Source: JAUXFS01 sp963772635 (GTDB taxonomy: Bacteria > Pseudomonadota > Alphaproteobacteria > Rhodospirillales > Defluviicoccaceae). From it: DNA of 64,000 nt. The position numbers and the translations under genes are program-made. The notes below the pieces were generated by a model that saw nothing but the letters and a program-made list of their open reading frames with translations, did no database searches and had not been told where the DNA came from. The stretch spans positions 62,001 to 126,000 of the forward strand of contig CAVYYK010000043.1 of assembly GCA_963772635.1 (NCBI GenBank), written 5' to 3'. Below are positions 8,052 through 16,112 of this stretch, piece by piece (within the stretch, counting starts at the first letter, position 1; every line of letters begins with the position of its first letter).

Positions 8052-8410
8052 GGGTCGCCATGACCTCTGGGCCGGTCCGGACGATCAGGCATGGCTTCGA
8101 GACGCTCCCGATCGCGTATGAATTCCGGGTCTTGTTCGGTACCGTCGGCAATATTTCGCAACACCGAGACGGCCCACTCCGGCAATGTCGGACTCAGGCG
8201 GTAGAACACGCGGTTGGCCACCTTCTGATCCTCGACGATGCCGCGGTCGCGGAGCGCGGCCAGATGTCGAGACATCTTCGGCTGGGATACGTCGAGCGCC
8301 CAGATAAGCTCGCAGACGCAAAGCGGCTGCTCGCGGCACATCAGGATCAGCGATCGAAGCCGCGTCGAATCGGCCAGCGCGCCGAGGAAATTCCGTGAGT
8401 TGATACTCAT
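7976..8410 (-). CDS. ArsR/SmtB-family metal-sensing repressor (second copy)
   Basis: A winged-helix regulator of 144 residues, longer than usual because its tail runs into the permease gene. The sensor motif CREQPLCVCELIWAL has the ELCVC arrangement seen in As/metal sensors. The recognition helix is SQPKMSRHLAALRDRGIV. The start at ATG 8410 is preferred over an upstream TTG because a promoter (TTGAAA-N17-TATGCT) ends 6 nt before it, again predicting leaderless mRNA. It heads the permease-thioredoxin unit and probably represses it. Confidence 0.85.
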   Translation of the reverse strand: MSINSRNFLGALADSTRLRSLILMCREQPLCVCELIWALDVSQPKMSRHLAALRDRGIVEDQKVANRVFYRLSPTLPEWAVSVLRNIADGTEQDPEFIRDRERLEAMPDRPDRPRGHGDPWTAGMGGSHPCLLTGRPKVESCSR

Positions 8411-8416
8411 AGGAAA

Positions 8417-8467
8417 AGCATACGCCAATCCATATATGTTTTCAATCGTATATACGAATTGGCGTAT
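8417..8467 (-). promoter_or_regulatory. Promoter and operator of the second ArsR unit
   Basis: On the minus strand, TTGAAA (8440-8445), 17 nt, TATGCT (8417-8422), then six nt to the ATG at 8410. An inverted repeat, ATACGCCAAT (8420-8429) and ATTGGCGTAT (8458-8467), brackets the promoter and is the likely operator. Further ATATAT symmetry lies between the arms. Confidence 0.65.
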
Positions 8468-8498
8468 CTATTCTCGCTGGGATGTTGCCGAACGCCGT

Positions 8499-9071
8499 CT
8501 ACTTCGAGCCGGCCTGGAGTTGGCGGGTCCAGCGGGCGAGGGAGTCGAGGAGGTCGCGAATGAACTTCTTGGTCGTCTCGTCGGTCAGGGTGCCGGCGTC
8601 GTCGAACAGCGTATGGGCGCCGGCAATCATCACCTCGGGCCGGTTGAGCACGAGGGCGTTGAGGAACACGAAGGTCTGACGCAGGTGATATTGGGCGCGG
8701 GCGGTGCCGAGCCGGCCCGGGCTGGCGCCGAAGATCGCCAGCGGCTTGCCGTCGAACGGCTGCTCGGGCGGGCGCGACGCCCAGTCGATGGCGTTCTTCA
8801 ACACGCCGGGGACCGAATAGTTGTACTCCGGGGTGGCGATCAGCACCGCGTCGGCCTCGGCGATCCGGCGGCGGAACTCCGCGACCGGCTCGGGCTTTCC
8901 CTTCTCGTTGACGTCTTCGTTGTAGAGCGGGATGGCGGAGAGGTCGACGATGTCGATCCGCATGCCGTCCGGCGCCAGGGCCTGGGCGGCACGCAATGCC
9001 GCCGAGTTCAGGGAGTTGCGCCGCAGGCTTCCGGAGATGCCGAGGACGTTCAGGATGGTCGCGTCGTTCAT
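8499..9071 (-). CDS. NADPH-dependent FMN reductase family protein
   Basis: A 190-residue flavodoxin-like protein. The FMN phosphate loop is GISGSLRRNSLNSAAL near the N-terminus, and the flavin-contacting segment TPEYNYSVPGVLKNAIDWASR is typical of the ChrR/YieF group. These are soluble quinone, chromate or azo reductases using NAD(P)H. It is followed 39 bp upstream by the pirin gene in the same direction, suggesting a redox-stress pair. The natural substrate is not evident. Confidence 0.85.
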   Translation of the reverse strand: MNDATILNVLGISGSLRRNSLNSAALRAAQALAPDGMRIDIVDLSAIPLYNEDVNEKGKPEPVAEFRRRIAEADAVLIATPEYNYSVPGVLKNAIDWASRPPEQPFDGKPLAIFGASPGRLGTARAQYHLRQTFVFLNALVLNRPEVMIAGAHTLFDDAGTLTDETTKKFIRDLLDSLARWTRQLQAGSK

Positions 9072-9110
9072 CGGTTAGTTCCTTGACTGGGGTGGATGGG
9101 TAGAGCGGTG

Positions 9111-9812
9111 CTAGGCCGCCATGTCGAAGACGAGGACTTCCCCGCTCTTCCGTCCTTCGATTTCGATGGCTTCGGCATCGGTGATCGCGGCGCCGTCGCC
9201 GGCGCCGAGCCGCGCGCCGTTGACGTCCACTTCGCCGCGCGCGACCTGAACCCAGGCGCCGCGGCCGGGACGAAGATCGAGCCGCGCGCTCTCGCCCGCG
9301 CCGAACAAGCCGGCGTAGAGGTCCACGTCCTGATGGATGGTCACCGAACCGTCGCGGCCGTCACGCGATCCGATCAGGCGAAGCCGTCCGGGATTGTCGG
9401 CGTCGGGGATCGTCTTCTGTTCGTAACCGGGGGCCAGGCCGTCGCGCTCCGGCAGGATCCAGATCTGCAGGAAATGCACCGGATCGGTCTTCGACGGGTT
9501 GTACTCGCTGTGGCGGATGCCGGTGCCGGCGGTCATCCGCTGCACCTCGCCGGGGCGGATCACCGAGCCGGTGCCGAGGCTGTCCTTGTGCTCGAGGGCG
9601 CCGGCGAGAACATAGGAGATGATCTCCATGTCGCGGTGGCCGTGGGTGTCGAACCCGGCTCCGGGCTTGACCCGGTCCTCGTTGATCACCCTGAGGACGC
9701 CGAACCCCATGTGGTTCGGATCGTAGTAGTGACCGAAGCTGAAGCTGTGGCGGCTGTCGAGCCAGCCGAAGTTGGCGACGCCGCGCTCGTCGCCGGGTCT
9801 GATGGTGATCAT
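9111..9812 (-). CDS. Pirin family protein (YhhW-like bicupin)
   Basis: A 233-residue bicupin. The N-terminal cupin has the metal ligands of pirins: FDTHGHRDMEIISYVLAG (His-x-His) and a later Glu/His in GIRHSEYNP. YhhW-type pirins have quercetinase-like dioxygenase activity in some bacteria; here only the fold can be assigned. The start at ATG 9812 gives the usual MITIRPGDERG opening. It is divergent from a LysR regulator that begins 112 bp away, which may control it, as is common for pirin-flavin reductase pairs. Confidence 0.88.
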   Translation of the reverse strand: MITIRPGDERGVANFGWLDSRHSFSFGHYYDPNHMGFGVLRVINEDRVKPGAGFDTHGHRDMEIISYVLAGALEHKDSLGTGSVIRPGEVQRMTAGTGIRHSEYNPSKTDPVHFLQIWILPERDGLAPGYEQKTIPDADNPGRLRLIGSRDGRDGSVTIHQDVDLYAGLFGAGESARLDLRPGRGAWVQVARGEVDVNGARLGAGDGAAITDAEAIEIEGRKSGEVLVFDMAA

Positions 9813-9924
9813 TTCGGTTTTCCTTCTCCACTTTTCTCAAGAAGTGGGGGCCAAATAGAGCTGTTGCCAATTGCCGAATACGGAACATGATTGTCTTTGG
9901 ATCATTGCCAATAGGGAGCCGGTC

Positions 9925-10834
9925 ATGGATCGTCTCGACGGCTTCAAGGCGTTCGTCACCGTAGTCGAAACCGGCAGCTTCACCGCCGCCGCGAGCAAGC
10001 TCGGCCTGTCGCGTGCGCTGATCAGCAAACGCATCGCCGCGCTCGAGGCGGATCTCGGGGCTCGGCTGCTCAACCGGACCACGCGGCGGCTGAGCGTCAC
10101 CGGTCCGGGCGCCGCCTTTCAACGACCGCTGTGTGCGCATTCTCGCGGAGTTCGAAGCCGCCAACGCCGAGCTGCAAAGCCAGCAGCTCGAACCGACCGG
10201 CATGCTGAAGATCAACGCGCCGATGACCTTCGGCACCATGCACCTGGCGCCGGCGGTCGTTCACTTCATGCAGGGCAACCCCAAGCTCCAGGTGCAGCTC
10301 ACCCTGAACGACCGCTTCGTCGATCTGATCGACGAGGGCTACGACATCGGCATCCGTATCGGCGCGCTCGCCAACTCGTCGCTGACCGCGCGACGTCTGG
10401 CGCCGGTGCGCCGTGTCCTCTGCGCGTCACGCGCCTATGTCGACGAAGCGGGCATGCCCGTTCATCCGGCGGAGCTCAGCCGCCACCGGTGCCTGCACTA
10501 TGGTTATCTCGCCACCGGGACGCGCTGGCGCCTGTCCGGTCCCGGCGGCGAACACGCGGTCGAGGTTCGGCCCCGCCTGTGCGTCAACAACGGCGAGGCG
10601 CTGATGAGGGCGGCGCTGGGCGGGCTGGGGGTGGCGCTGCTGCCGACCTTCATTTGCGGGCCGGAGCTGCAAAACGGTCGGCTGATCCGGCTGATGCCCG
10701 ACTACGAACCGCCTGAGATCGCCGTCAACGCGATCTGGCCGACCAACCGAATGCTGACCACCAAGGTCCGCCGCTTCATCGATTTCCTCGTCGGCCATTT
10801 CGGCGACCGTCCCTACTGGGACCTGGTCGTGTAG
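9925..10834 (+). CDS. LysR-family transcriptional regulator, one frameshift
   Basis: The N-terminal helix-turn-helix reads MDRLDGFKAFVTVVETGSFTAAA...LSRALISKRIAALEADLGARLLNRTTR. The effector domain continues in another frame as VRILAEFEAANAELQSQQ through GVALLPTFICGPEL. Removing one extra base near 10120 joins them as AAFNDRCVRILAEF, giving 302 residues, the usual LysR length. It belongs to the large DNA-binding group related to DmlR/AaeR. It is divergent from the pirin/FMN reductase genes, its probable targets, and converges with pheT. Confidence 0.85.
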
Positions 10835-10851
10835 GGAATCATGCAGGGCCG

Positions 10852-13258
10852 CTATGCCCTGAGGGTGCCGCCGGTGGCCTCTTCGACGCTGGCGACCACC
10901 TTGGCGGCGACGGCGGCGATCTCGGGGTCGGTGAGGGTTTTCTCCGTCGGCTGCAGCACCAGATTGACGGCCAGCGACTTCTTGCCGTCGCCGAGGCTGC
11001 CGCCGACGAACAGGTCGAACACCCGCACGTCGGTGATCAACGCGCTGTCGGCCTTGCGCGCCGCCTGGACGACGGCTTCCGCCGGCACGTCGGCGTCGAC
11101 GACAAAGGCGAAATCCCGTTCGATCGGCTGGAACGCCGCGAGCCTGAGCGGCGGCTTCGCCGCGCCGCGCCGCGCGCCCCGCTTCGGCAGCAGGTCGACA
11201 AACACCTCGAAACCGACCACCGGTCCCCTGACCCCCATCCGCCGGAGCACCCGGGGATGGATCTCGCCGAACACGGCGAGGACCGTCTTCGGGCCGAGGG
11301 ACAAGGCGCCCGACCGTCCCGGGTGATACCACGCCGGCGCCTCGGCGGCGGTGTGCAGCTGCGCCACCGGCGCGCCGATGGCGTCGAGCAGGGCGAGGGC
11401 GTCGGCCTTGGCGTCGAACACGTCGACGGGGCGGGGCGGCTGCGCCCAGTTGCGGTGTCCCGTCCGCCCGGAACGGATGCCGGCGGCGACGATATCCTGA
11501 CCATCCGGATCGCAACCGGCGTATTGCGGGCCGACCTCGAACAGCGCCCCGTCGGCGATGCCGCGATCGGCATTGCGGCCGACGGCGGCGATCAGGTTGG
11601 GCAGCAACGCCGGCCGCATCACGTCGAGATCGGCGCTGATCGGGTTGACCAGCCTGAGCGAGTCCGGCACCCCGCCGAACAGGTCGGCGAGGGCGGAGGA
11701 CAGGAACGAATAGGTGATCGCCTCGACCAGACCGCGGGCGGCGAGCGCCCGGCGGGCGGTCGCCCGGCGCCGCTGTTCGGGGCTCAGCGCCGGCTGCGGC
11801 AGGGCGGAGGTCCGTTCCAGCGCCACCGTCGGGATCTTTTCGTAGCCGTGGATGCGGACCACCTCCTCGATGATGCAGGCTTCGCCGACGATATCGTTGC
11901 GCCACGGCGGCACGCCGACGCTCAGCGTTTCCCCGGTCCCCTCGACCGAAAAGCCGAGGGCCGCGAGGATCCGGTCGATCTCCGGGCGCGCAACCTCGAC
12001 GCCGCAAAGCTCGCGGACGCGCCGGGGGCGGAACGGGATCGTCCGACGCCACGCCGGTTCGCCGCCGGCGACGACCAGATCCGAGGGCTCGCCGCCGCAA
12101 AGCTCGAGCACCAGCCGGGTGGCGATCTCCATGCCGTCGGCCGGGAACGACGGATCGATGCCGCGCTCGAAGCGGTAGCGGGCGTCGGAGGTCAGGCCGA
12201 GCTTGCGGCCGGTGGTCGCCGTGCGCAGCGGATCGAACAGGGCCGACTCGAGGAAAACGTTGACGGTTTGCTCGGTGCAGGCGCTGCGCTCGCCGCCCAT
12301 GACGCCACCGAGGGCTTCGGGTTCGGCGTCGTCGGCGATCACCGTCATCTCGGGATCCAGCGTGTACTCGCGGCCGTTCAGCGCCAGCAGCGTCTCGCCC
12401 GGGCGGGCGAAGCGGACATGGATGTCGCCGCGCACCTTGTCGGCGTCGAACGCGTGCAGCGGCCGGCAGAGGTCGAGGGTCAGATAGTTGGTGATGTCGA
12501 CGAGGGCCGAGATCGGCCTCAGCCCGACCGCGAGCAGCTTGTCCTTGAGCCACTGCGGGCTCTCTCCGTTGCGGACGCCGCGGATGAAACGGCCGACGAA
12601 GTACGGGCAGGCGTCGGCGCTGTCGGCGTCCAACTCCATCAGCACCCGGATCGGGCTCTCGACCCGGCCCGGCACCGGCTCGACGGCGAGCGGCTTCAAC
12701 GTTCCGAGACCGGCGGCCGCCAGTTCGCGGGCGATCCCGTAGACGCTGAGGCAATCGCCCCGGTTCGGCGTTATCGCCACGTCGAGCACCGGGTCGGCGA
12801 GCCCCATGACCTCCACCGCCGGCGCGCCGACCGGGGCATCGTCGGCCAGTTCGATGATGCCGGTGTGCTCGTCGGACAGGCCCATCTCCCGTTCCGACAA
12901 CAGCATGCCATTGCTCTCGACACCGCGGATCGAGGCCTTCTTCAGCGTTATCCCGGTGCCGGGGATCGACGATCCGGAGGCGGCGAACACGCCCTTCATC
13001 CCGGTCCTGGCGTTGGGCGCGCCGCAGACCACCTCGACCGTGCCGTTGCCGGTGTCGACGGTGCAGACGCTGAGCTTGTCGGCGTTCGGGGTGCCGGCGC
13101 GCCTCGACGACGCGGGCGACGACGAAGTCCCTGAGACCCGCGGCGCGATCGGTCACGCTCTCGATTTCGAGCCCGATCATCGTCAGCCGCTCGGCGATCT
13201 GCTCCGGTGATGCCGTGGTGTCCAGGTAATCCTTCAGCCAGGAGAGGGTGACCTTCAC
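10852..13258 (-). CDS. pheT: Phenylalanine-tRNA ligase beta subunit, one frameshift
   Basis: The beta chain of cytosolic PheRS, about 801 residues. The N-terminus VKVTLSWLKDYLD begins at GTG 13258, overlapping the pheS stop (GTGA). An extra C in the C-run near 13090 breaks the frame; corrected, it reads ARRHPNADKLSVCTVDTG, the start of the tRNA-binding OB domain. Downstream are the B3/B4 editing domain (VLDVAITPNRGDCLSVYGIARELA), B5 and the C-terminal anticodon-binding domain ending GGTLRA. It is the last gene of the thrS-to-pheT cluster and converges with the LysR gene 17 bp away. Confidence 0.93.
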
Positions 13259-14331
13259 GGGTTCACCCCTGCGACCATGCTCGGCGCGTCGAGGGCGGAA
13301 AAGCCATAGTGCCGCAGCCAGCGGAGGTCCAACTCGAAGAACGTGCGCAAGTCGGGAATTCCGTATTTGAGCATGGCGATGCGCTCCAGGCCCATGCCGA
13401 AGGCGAAGCCCTGATAGCGACTGGAATCGATGCCGCAGTTCTCCAGAACCTTGGGATTGACCATGCCGCTGCCGAGGATCTCCAGCCAGTCGTCGCCGCG
13501 GCCGATGCGGAACGTTCCGCCTTCCCGGGTGCAGCCGATGTCGACCTCGGCCGAAGGCTCGGTGAACGGGAAGTAGCTCGGCCGGAACCGCACCGGCAGG
13601 TCGTCGACCCCGAAGTAGGCGCGGCAGAATTCGATCAGGCACCCCTTGAGATGGCCCATGTGGGTGGCCTCGTCGATCACCAGGCCCTCGACCTGATGGA
13701 ACATCGGCGAGTGGGTGGCGTCGTAATCGCACCGGTAGGTGCGTCCGGGGGCGATGATCCGGAGCGGTGGCCGCTGTTTCTGCATGGTGCGGATCTGCAC
13801 CGGCGAGGTATGGGTGCGCAGCACGATCCGGTTCCCGTCCCTCTCCTCGGGAAGGTAGAAGGTGTCCATCTCCTGGCGCGCCGGGTGTTCGGGCGGGATG
13901 TTGAGGGAAGTGAAGTTGTACCAGTCGTCCTCGATGTCCGGCCCTTCGGCGACGACGAAGCCCATTTCCCCGAAGATGGCGACGACCTCGTCGATCGTCT
14001 GGCTGATCGGATGGATCCGCCCCGACGACTGGGGACGTACCGGCAGGGTGACGTCGACGCGCTCGCCCATCAGCCGGGAATCGAGCTCGGCGTCGGCGAG
14101 TTCGGTCTTGCGCATCTCGATGGCGGCGGCGATTTCGGTCTTGAGCGCATTGAGCGCGGCACCGGTGGTTCGGCGCTCCTCGGGGGCCATCGCCCCGAGG
14201 TTCTTCATCAGCGCGGTGATCCGGCCCTTCTTGCCGAGCTCGCCGACACGCAGGTTCTCGAGGGCATCCAGATCGGCGGCGGCGCCGACGGCGCCCATCA
14301 GTTCCGAACGCAGCGTTTCCAGGTCTTGCAT
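13255..14331 (-). CDS. pheS: Phenylalanine-tRNA ligase alpha subunit
   Basis: A 358-residue catalytic subunit charging tRNA-Phe. It has an N-terminal coiled coil, then class II motifs: HPARQEMDTFYL, LRTHTSPVQIRTM (motif 2 region), the FHQVEG loop and GFAFGMGLERIAMLKYGI (motif 3) near the end. Its length is normal. It is preceded by rplT with a 94-bp gap and coupled to pheT by a GTGA overlap, fitting the alpha2-beta2 enzyme. Confidence 0.96.
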   Translation of the reverse strand: MQDLETLRSELMGAVGAAADLDALENLRVGELGKKGRITALMKNLGAMAPEERRTTGAALNALKTEIAAAIEMRKTELADAELDSRLMGERVDVTLPVRPQSSGRIHPISQTIDEVVAIFGEMGFVVAEGPDIEDDWYNFTSLNIPPEHPARQEMDTFYLPEERDGNRIVLRTHTSPVQIRTMQKQRPPLRIIAPGRTYRCDYDATHSPMFHQVEGLVIDEATHMGHLKGCLIEFCRAYFGVDDLPVRFRPSYFPFTEPSAEVDIGCTREGGTFRIGRGDDWLEILGSGMVNPKVLENCGIDSSRYQGFAFGMGLERIAMLKYGIPDLRTFFELDLRWLRHYGFSALDAPSMVAGVNP

Positions 14332-14425
14332 GGGTTTCGCGCCGAACTCCTGGAGCGACGGGAGCCGTTCACCCGGTCGGGCTCCCGGAACCAGAACACT
14401 AAGTGACTTCCGGGAATTGGCCGAC

Positions 14426-14785
14426 CTATTTGGCGAGAGCGTCCTGTGCGTGGCGGACCAAAGCCTCGAAAGCGTCCGGTTCGCGTACCGCCAGATCGGA
14501 CAGCACCTTGCGGTCGATCTCGACGCCGGCCTTGGTCAGCCCGTTGATGAACTGGGAATAGGTGAGGCCGTGGGGGCGGGCGGCCGCGTTGATGCGCTGG
14601 ATCCACAGCCGACGAAAAGTACGCTTGCGGGCACGGCGGTCCCGATAGGCGTACTGCAGCCCCTTCTCGACCCGCTCGAGGGCGATCCGAAACGAGGTAC
14701 TGTTGCGACCCTGATATCCGCGGGCCCGCTCGAGCACCTTCTTGTGCCGGGCATGGGCGGTCACCCCCCGTTTGACGCGTGCCAT
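14426..14785 (-). CDS. rplT: 50S ribosomal protein L20
   Basis: 119 residues, the canonical length. It opens MARVKRGVTAHARHKKVLERA and contains the conserved RDRRARKRTFRRLWIQRINAA segment. L20 binds 23S rRNA during early 50S assembly and in several bacteria represses its own infC-rpmI-rplT operon. It follows rpmI by 12 bp. Confidence 0.97.
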   Translation of the reverse strand: MARVKRGVTAHARHKKVLERARGYQGRNSTSFRIALERVEKGLQYAYRDRRARKRTFRRLWIQRINAAARPHGLTYSQFINGLTKAGVEIDRKVLSDLAVREPDAFEALVRHAQDALAK

Positions 14786-14797
14786 GGTGTGTCCTCC

Positions 14798-14995
14798 TCA
14801 GGCGTTTGGCATGCAGGATTTGATGATGCGGGCGTCGGCGGCACACAGAATCGTCGTGCCGCGCGCCTTGCGCTTCATCTTCTTCGGCCGCTTGCGCAGG
14901 TTGTGGCGCTTGCTGGCGAAGTTGGCCCGCACCTTGCCGCTGCCGGTCAGGCTGAACCGCTTTTTCGCCGAGGACTTGGTCTTCAACTTGGGCAT
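14798..14995 (-). CDS. rpmI: 50S ribosomal protein L35
   Basis: 65 residues starting MPKLKTKSSAKKRFSLTGSG, with the basic core HNLRKRPKKMKRKARGTT. This is the standard short L35 of the large ribosomal subunit. It sits between infC and rplT, as in many bacteria. The 211-bp gap to infC is large enough for a regulatory leader, but I see no definable structure. Confidence 0.96.
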   Translation of the reverse strand: MPKLKTKSSAKKRFSLTGSGKVRANFASKRHNLRKRPKKMKRKARGTTILCAADARIIKSCMPNA

Positions 14996-15206
14996 TTGGA
15001 TCTCCTTAACTGGCAGATGCTCTTTGTTCGGTTATTGTCTCGGGAGACGCCTTCGAGCGGCTGGGCATGCCCGTGCCGGACCGCTGTTCCGAGCGCGTAG
15101 GACGGCGAGCATATAAAGGGTACGTCCGCCAATTGCAAGGCGTCGCCGCATCGCCGATCATCACCGGCGAGGCGCCAACCCCGATACCCCGACCGTCACG
15201 CCACCG

Positions 15207-15744
15207 TCAGCGTGGCGCGATCACCATGACCATCTGGCGGCCTTCGATCTTCGGATACTGCTCGACCTTGGACAGCTCATCCAGCTCCTCGCGGACCCGG
15301 TCGAGAACGTTCATGCCCAAATATTGATGGGCCATCTCGCGGCCGCGGAACCGAATGGTCACCTTGACCTTGTCGCCATCTTCGAGAAAGCGGCGCATGT
15401 TCCGCATCTTGACCTGGTAATCGTGATCATCGATACCCGGCCGCATCTTGATCTCCTTGACGTCGATGACCTTCTGCTTTTTCTTCGCTTCGCTTTTCTT
15501 TTTTTGCGCCTCGTACTTGTACTTTCCGTAGTCGAGAATCTTGCAGACGGGAGGATCGGCACTCGGCGCCACCTCGACCAAATCGAGTGCCGCCTGCTTC
15601 CGCCAACTCCAAAGCCTTCGAGATGGAGATGACCCCCAGTTGCTCGCCCTTTTCGTCGACCACCCGAACATTCGGCGTATCGATCTCGCTATTGACGCGC
15701 GGTCCCTCGCGGGACGGCGACTGACTGTACGGTACTCTCGCTAT
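15207..15744 (-). CDS. infC: Translation initiation factor IF-3, one frameshift, apparent ATA start
   Basis: Joins or checks the 30S subunit and proofreads start codons. Residues GPRVNSEIDTPNVRVVDEKGEQLGVIS form the N-domain, and an extra base near 15588 is needed to join EAGG to LDLVEVAPSADPPVCKILDYGKYKYE. The C-domain continues to QMVMVIAPR. Corrected length is 178 residues. The only in-frame start placed correctly behind the strong AGGAGG at 15752-15757 (7-nt gap) is ATA at 15744, giving (M)ARVPYSQSPSREGPRVN. Rare infC start codons (AUU in E. coli) underlie autoregulation. It lies downstream of thrS. Confidence 0.9.
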
Positions 15745-16112
15745 CGAATAACCTCCTCTACAATCGCCTCGACCGCTCGCCGGCCGGCAGGCGTAACCAC
15801 CCCAATCTCTCTAGCGTTTCCACATTCGAGCGGGAAAAGCCGGACGGATCCGAACAGGATCCGCGGTATTACCGTCGTCGGACCCGTCACGCGGGATCAT
15901 CCGACGCCGTTTTAACCTCGCCGCCGCGCAGATCGAACGCGGACGAACCCCAACTGCCTGGATGAAAGATGTCTCGAATGCCTGGAACGCCGTTTGCCCT
16001 TGCCCCGGCGCCGGGGATGGCTTGGTGCAAGACCCTGACGTTAGTCCCGATGTGCTCGATCAACAAGGCATCCTTTTTTCGCCGCACGACAACAGTTTTC
16101 CGCCGACCACGG
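15745..16112. other. thrS-infC intergenic gap, no gene seen
   Basis: 368 bp between the thrS stop and the infC start. Open frames here have implausible composition. The segment holds the infC ribosome site (15752-15757) and presumably an infC promoter or leader, but no clear -35/-10 pair or terminator with a T-run was recognised. Confidence 0.5.

Noticed and set aside
9813..9924. LysR-box operator in the pirin-LysR gap
   Set aside because: No convincing T-N11-A dyad stood out by eye; shared control is suggested only by divergent arrangement.
14360..14386. GGGAGCC/GGCTCCC hairpin between rplT and pheS as an attenuator
   Set aside because: No T-run or leader peptide for phenylalanine was seen, so I do not annotate it.
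13309..14406. Plus-strand ORFs opposite pheS and other GC-rich genes
   Set aside because: They are antisense shadows caused by high GC; the opposite strand holds the recognised genes.
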